From contig DASRJR010000471.1 in assembly GCA_035649395.1 (NCBI GenBank), forward strand, positions 1 to 6,191: a stretch of 6,191 nucleotides of DNA, in the 5' to 3' direction. Each line of letters starts with the position of its first letter. Within the stretch, counting starts at the first letter, position 1. The position numbers and the translations under genes are program-made. Of this stretch, positions 5,357-6,191 are shown piece after piece. Origin of the DNA: Gp6-AA40 sp035649395 (GTDB lineage: Bacteria; Acidobacteriota; Vicinamibacteria; Vicinamibacterales; UBA2999). Under the pieces are notes generated by a model. That model was given only the letters and a program-made list of their open reading frames with translations, was not told the origin of the DNA and did not search any database.

Positions 5357-5946
5357 TGTTTCGCAAGGGAAGTACGGCTCGAACATCCGACTATCCCATC
5401 GATTCGCTGTTCGTCGACCGATGGTCGCCGCGCGCCATGACGGGCGAACCGATATCCGACGCGGAACTGTTCACGCTGTTCGAGGCCGCCCGCTGGGCGC
5501 CATCGGCCGGGAACACACATCCATGGCGCATCCTCTACGCGCACCGCGACACACCACAGTGGCCGACATTCTTCGGCCTGCTCGTCGAACGCAATCAGAT
5601 CTGGTGCCGCCGTGCGGCCGCGCTGCTGGTCTTCATCTCTCGCACGACCAACGAGCAGACCGGCAAGCCGCTGCGCACGCACACCTACGACACCGGCGCG
5701 GCCTGGGAGAACCTGGCGCTGCAGGGCACGCTCCGTGGCCTGGTCGTCCACGGGATGGCCGGTTTCGACTACGCGAGGGCGAAGACCGAGCTTGGCGTTC
5801 CGGACGATTTCACCGTGGAAGCGATGGCGGCCGTCGGCAAGCCCGGCCGGGTAGAGGATCTGCCGGAGGATTTTCAGGCCCGCGAATCGCCGAGCGCCCG
5901 TCGTCCGATCCGTGAGTTGGTGTTCGAGGGGAAATACATCCCGTAA
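5356..5946 (+). CDS. Nitroreductase-family FMN oxidoreductase
   Basis: A 196-residue cytoplasmic flavoprotein (no signal peptide) of the nitroreductase superfamily, whose members use FMN and NAD(P)H to reduce nitro groups, quinones, enones or flavins. Family signatures are FVDRWSPRAMTGEPIS (19-34) with the FMN-phosphate-binding R22/S24/R26 pattern, FEAARWAPSAGNTHPWRI (42-59), DTGAAWENLALQGTLRGLVVH (112-132), which fits the D.G.A.QNL.L.A...GL consensus, VGKP (160-163) and the C-terminal RRPIRELVFEGKY. The length is usual for the compact class. The start at 5356 shares its A with the hydrolase stop (TGATG). This decides the start and implies co-expression by re-initiation. Family members work as homodimers. 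The true substrate is unknown. A sequential role, with the hydrolase releasing a product outside and the nitroreductase reducing something inside, is speculation. The stop TAA touches a heptamer repeat array. Confidence 0.9.
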   Translation: MFRKGSTARTSDYPIDSLFVDRWSPRAMTGEPISDAELFTLFEAARWAPSAGNTHPWRILYAHRDTPQWPTFFGLLVERNQIWCRRAAALLVFISRTTNEQTGKPLRTHTYDTGAAWENLALQGTLRGLVVHGMAGFDYARAKTELGVPDDFTVEAMAAVGKPGRVEDLPEDFQARESPSARRPIRELVFEGKYIP

Positions 5947-6029
5947 TGCAAAATGCAAAATTCCAAATGCAAACAAGATCTCGTTGCCTCTCGCATCCCT
6001 TTTTGCATTTTGCATTTTGAATTTTGAAT
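5946..6029. repeat. AT-rich inverted array of 7-bp units (4 + 4) forming a long hairpin
   Basis: The left arm has four heptamers: ATGCAAA (5946), ATGCAAA (5953), ATTCCAA (5960) and ATGCAAA (5967). The right arm has four in reverse complement: TTTGCAT (6002), TTTGCAT (6009), TTTGAAT (6016) and TTTGAAT (6023). The arms are 28 bp each with about 24 matches, around a GC-richer 28-nt core (5974-6001). Its base composition is very unlike the flanking genes. The first base is the last A of the nitroreductase stop. It is not a classical terminator, but transcribed it would fold into a long A-U-rich stem. It shares the seven-base period and inverted layout with the array at 2475-2564, though the unit sequence differs. 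Confidence 0.85.
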
Positions 6030-6037
6030 TTACGACG

Positions 6038-6081
6038 AAGGAGGTCCTATGCGGGGCGTGTCGATGGCCAACCGCCGTTAG
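6038..6081 (+). other. Near-perfect Shine-Dalgarno with a 10-codon ORF
   Basis: AAGGAGGT at 6038-6045, complementary to the 16S 3' end, lies four bases after its GGAGG core from an ATG at 6049. The frame reads MRGVSMANRR and stops at TAG 6079-6081. A ribosome site this strong before so short an ORF suggests a leader peptide, the start of a gene broken by a frameshift or nonsense change, or a sequencing error. The peptide lacks a run of repeated rare residues that would mark an amino-acid attenuator. Confidence 0.35.
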
Positions 6082-6191
6082 CGCCTTCATTCTCGGGACC
6101 GCGCTCAGCCACCGTTCAGCCGCGTGCCGTCGTATCACGTGCTCAGCGCCGCGTTCGACGCCACACATCGCTGGTTGGCGGAGGGCGTGCC
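6082..6191 (+). pseudogene. Open frame to window edge, possible remnant or start of an unseen gene
   Basis: After the TAG at 6079 the same frame is open to the window end and ends in PSYHVLSAAFDATHRWLAEGV. This segment looks protein-like and, from memory only, resembles the late part of large exported alpha/beta-hydrolase-domain proteins (a VLSAAFDATHRWL helix followed by G). No convincing start with a ribosome site lies in it, apart from the broken ORF at 6049. It could be a decayed or truncated gene, or chance openness in GC-rich DNA. Confidence 0.2.

Noticed and set aside
5946..6029. Classical Rho-independent terminator for the nitroreductase
   Set aside because: The stem is AT-rich and built from repeat units with a 28-nt loop, not a short GC-rich stem followed by a T-run. 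Some effect on termination is still possible.
5350..6168. Minus-strand 272-codon frame opposite the nitroreductase
   Set aside because: It runs through the heptamer array (giving a NSKFKMQNAK-like stretch) and antisense through a clear gene, with no recognisable domain.

Overview
The window is a GC-rich bacterial chromosome segment, probably from an environmental Acidobacteriota lineage (Vicinamibacteria-like). That placement is inference from high GC with a strong third-position bias, a set of exported DUF3500, META-domain and Tat-ThDP proteins, and short palindromic or heptameric intergenic repeats. No marker gene confirms it. There is no rRNA, tRNA, CRISPR array or transposase gene.

Layout. 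Positions 1-69 hold a possible C-terminal end of a convergent gene and a small stem-loop. A minus-strand block follows, read from right to left: a META-domain lipoprotein (2990-2580), a gap with a heptamer repeat and a hairpin, a Tat-exported thiamine-diphosphate (ThDP) enzyme (2434-503), then a small exported monohaem cytochrome c (459-70). A 129-bp divergent intergenic region (2991-3119) separates this from a plus-strand block: an exported DUF3500 protein (3120-4154), a secreted alpha/beta hydrolase (4244-5356) and a nitroreductase-family flavoprotein (5356-5946). The last two share one base (stop TGA, start ATG). After the nitroreductase comes an AT-rich inverted array of heptamers, then a very strong Shine-Dalgarno with a 10-codon ORF and undecided sequence to the window end.

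How the genes work together. Five of the six clear genes carry export signals (Tat, Sec or lipoprotein), so this is largely a cell-envelope locus. The ThDP enzyme and cytochrome c form a likely two-gene operon. The attractive but unproven reading is a periplasmic 2-oxo-acid or acyloin-type ThDP reaction with electrons passed to a c-type cytochrome. The hydrolase and nitroreductase are translationally coupled. The DUF3500 gene was probably in the same operon before a 72-bp REPIN-like palindromic pair was inserted between them. Removing that element and one copy of its 6-bp flanking direct repeat leaves only 11 bp between the two genes.

The most notable features are the exported ThDP enzyme with its cytochrome partner, the REPIN-like element with an apparent target-site duplication, and two different 7-bp-period repeat arrays in two other intergenic gaps.
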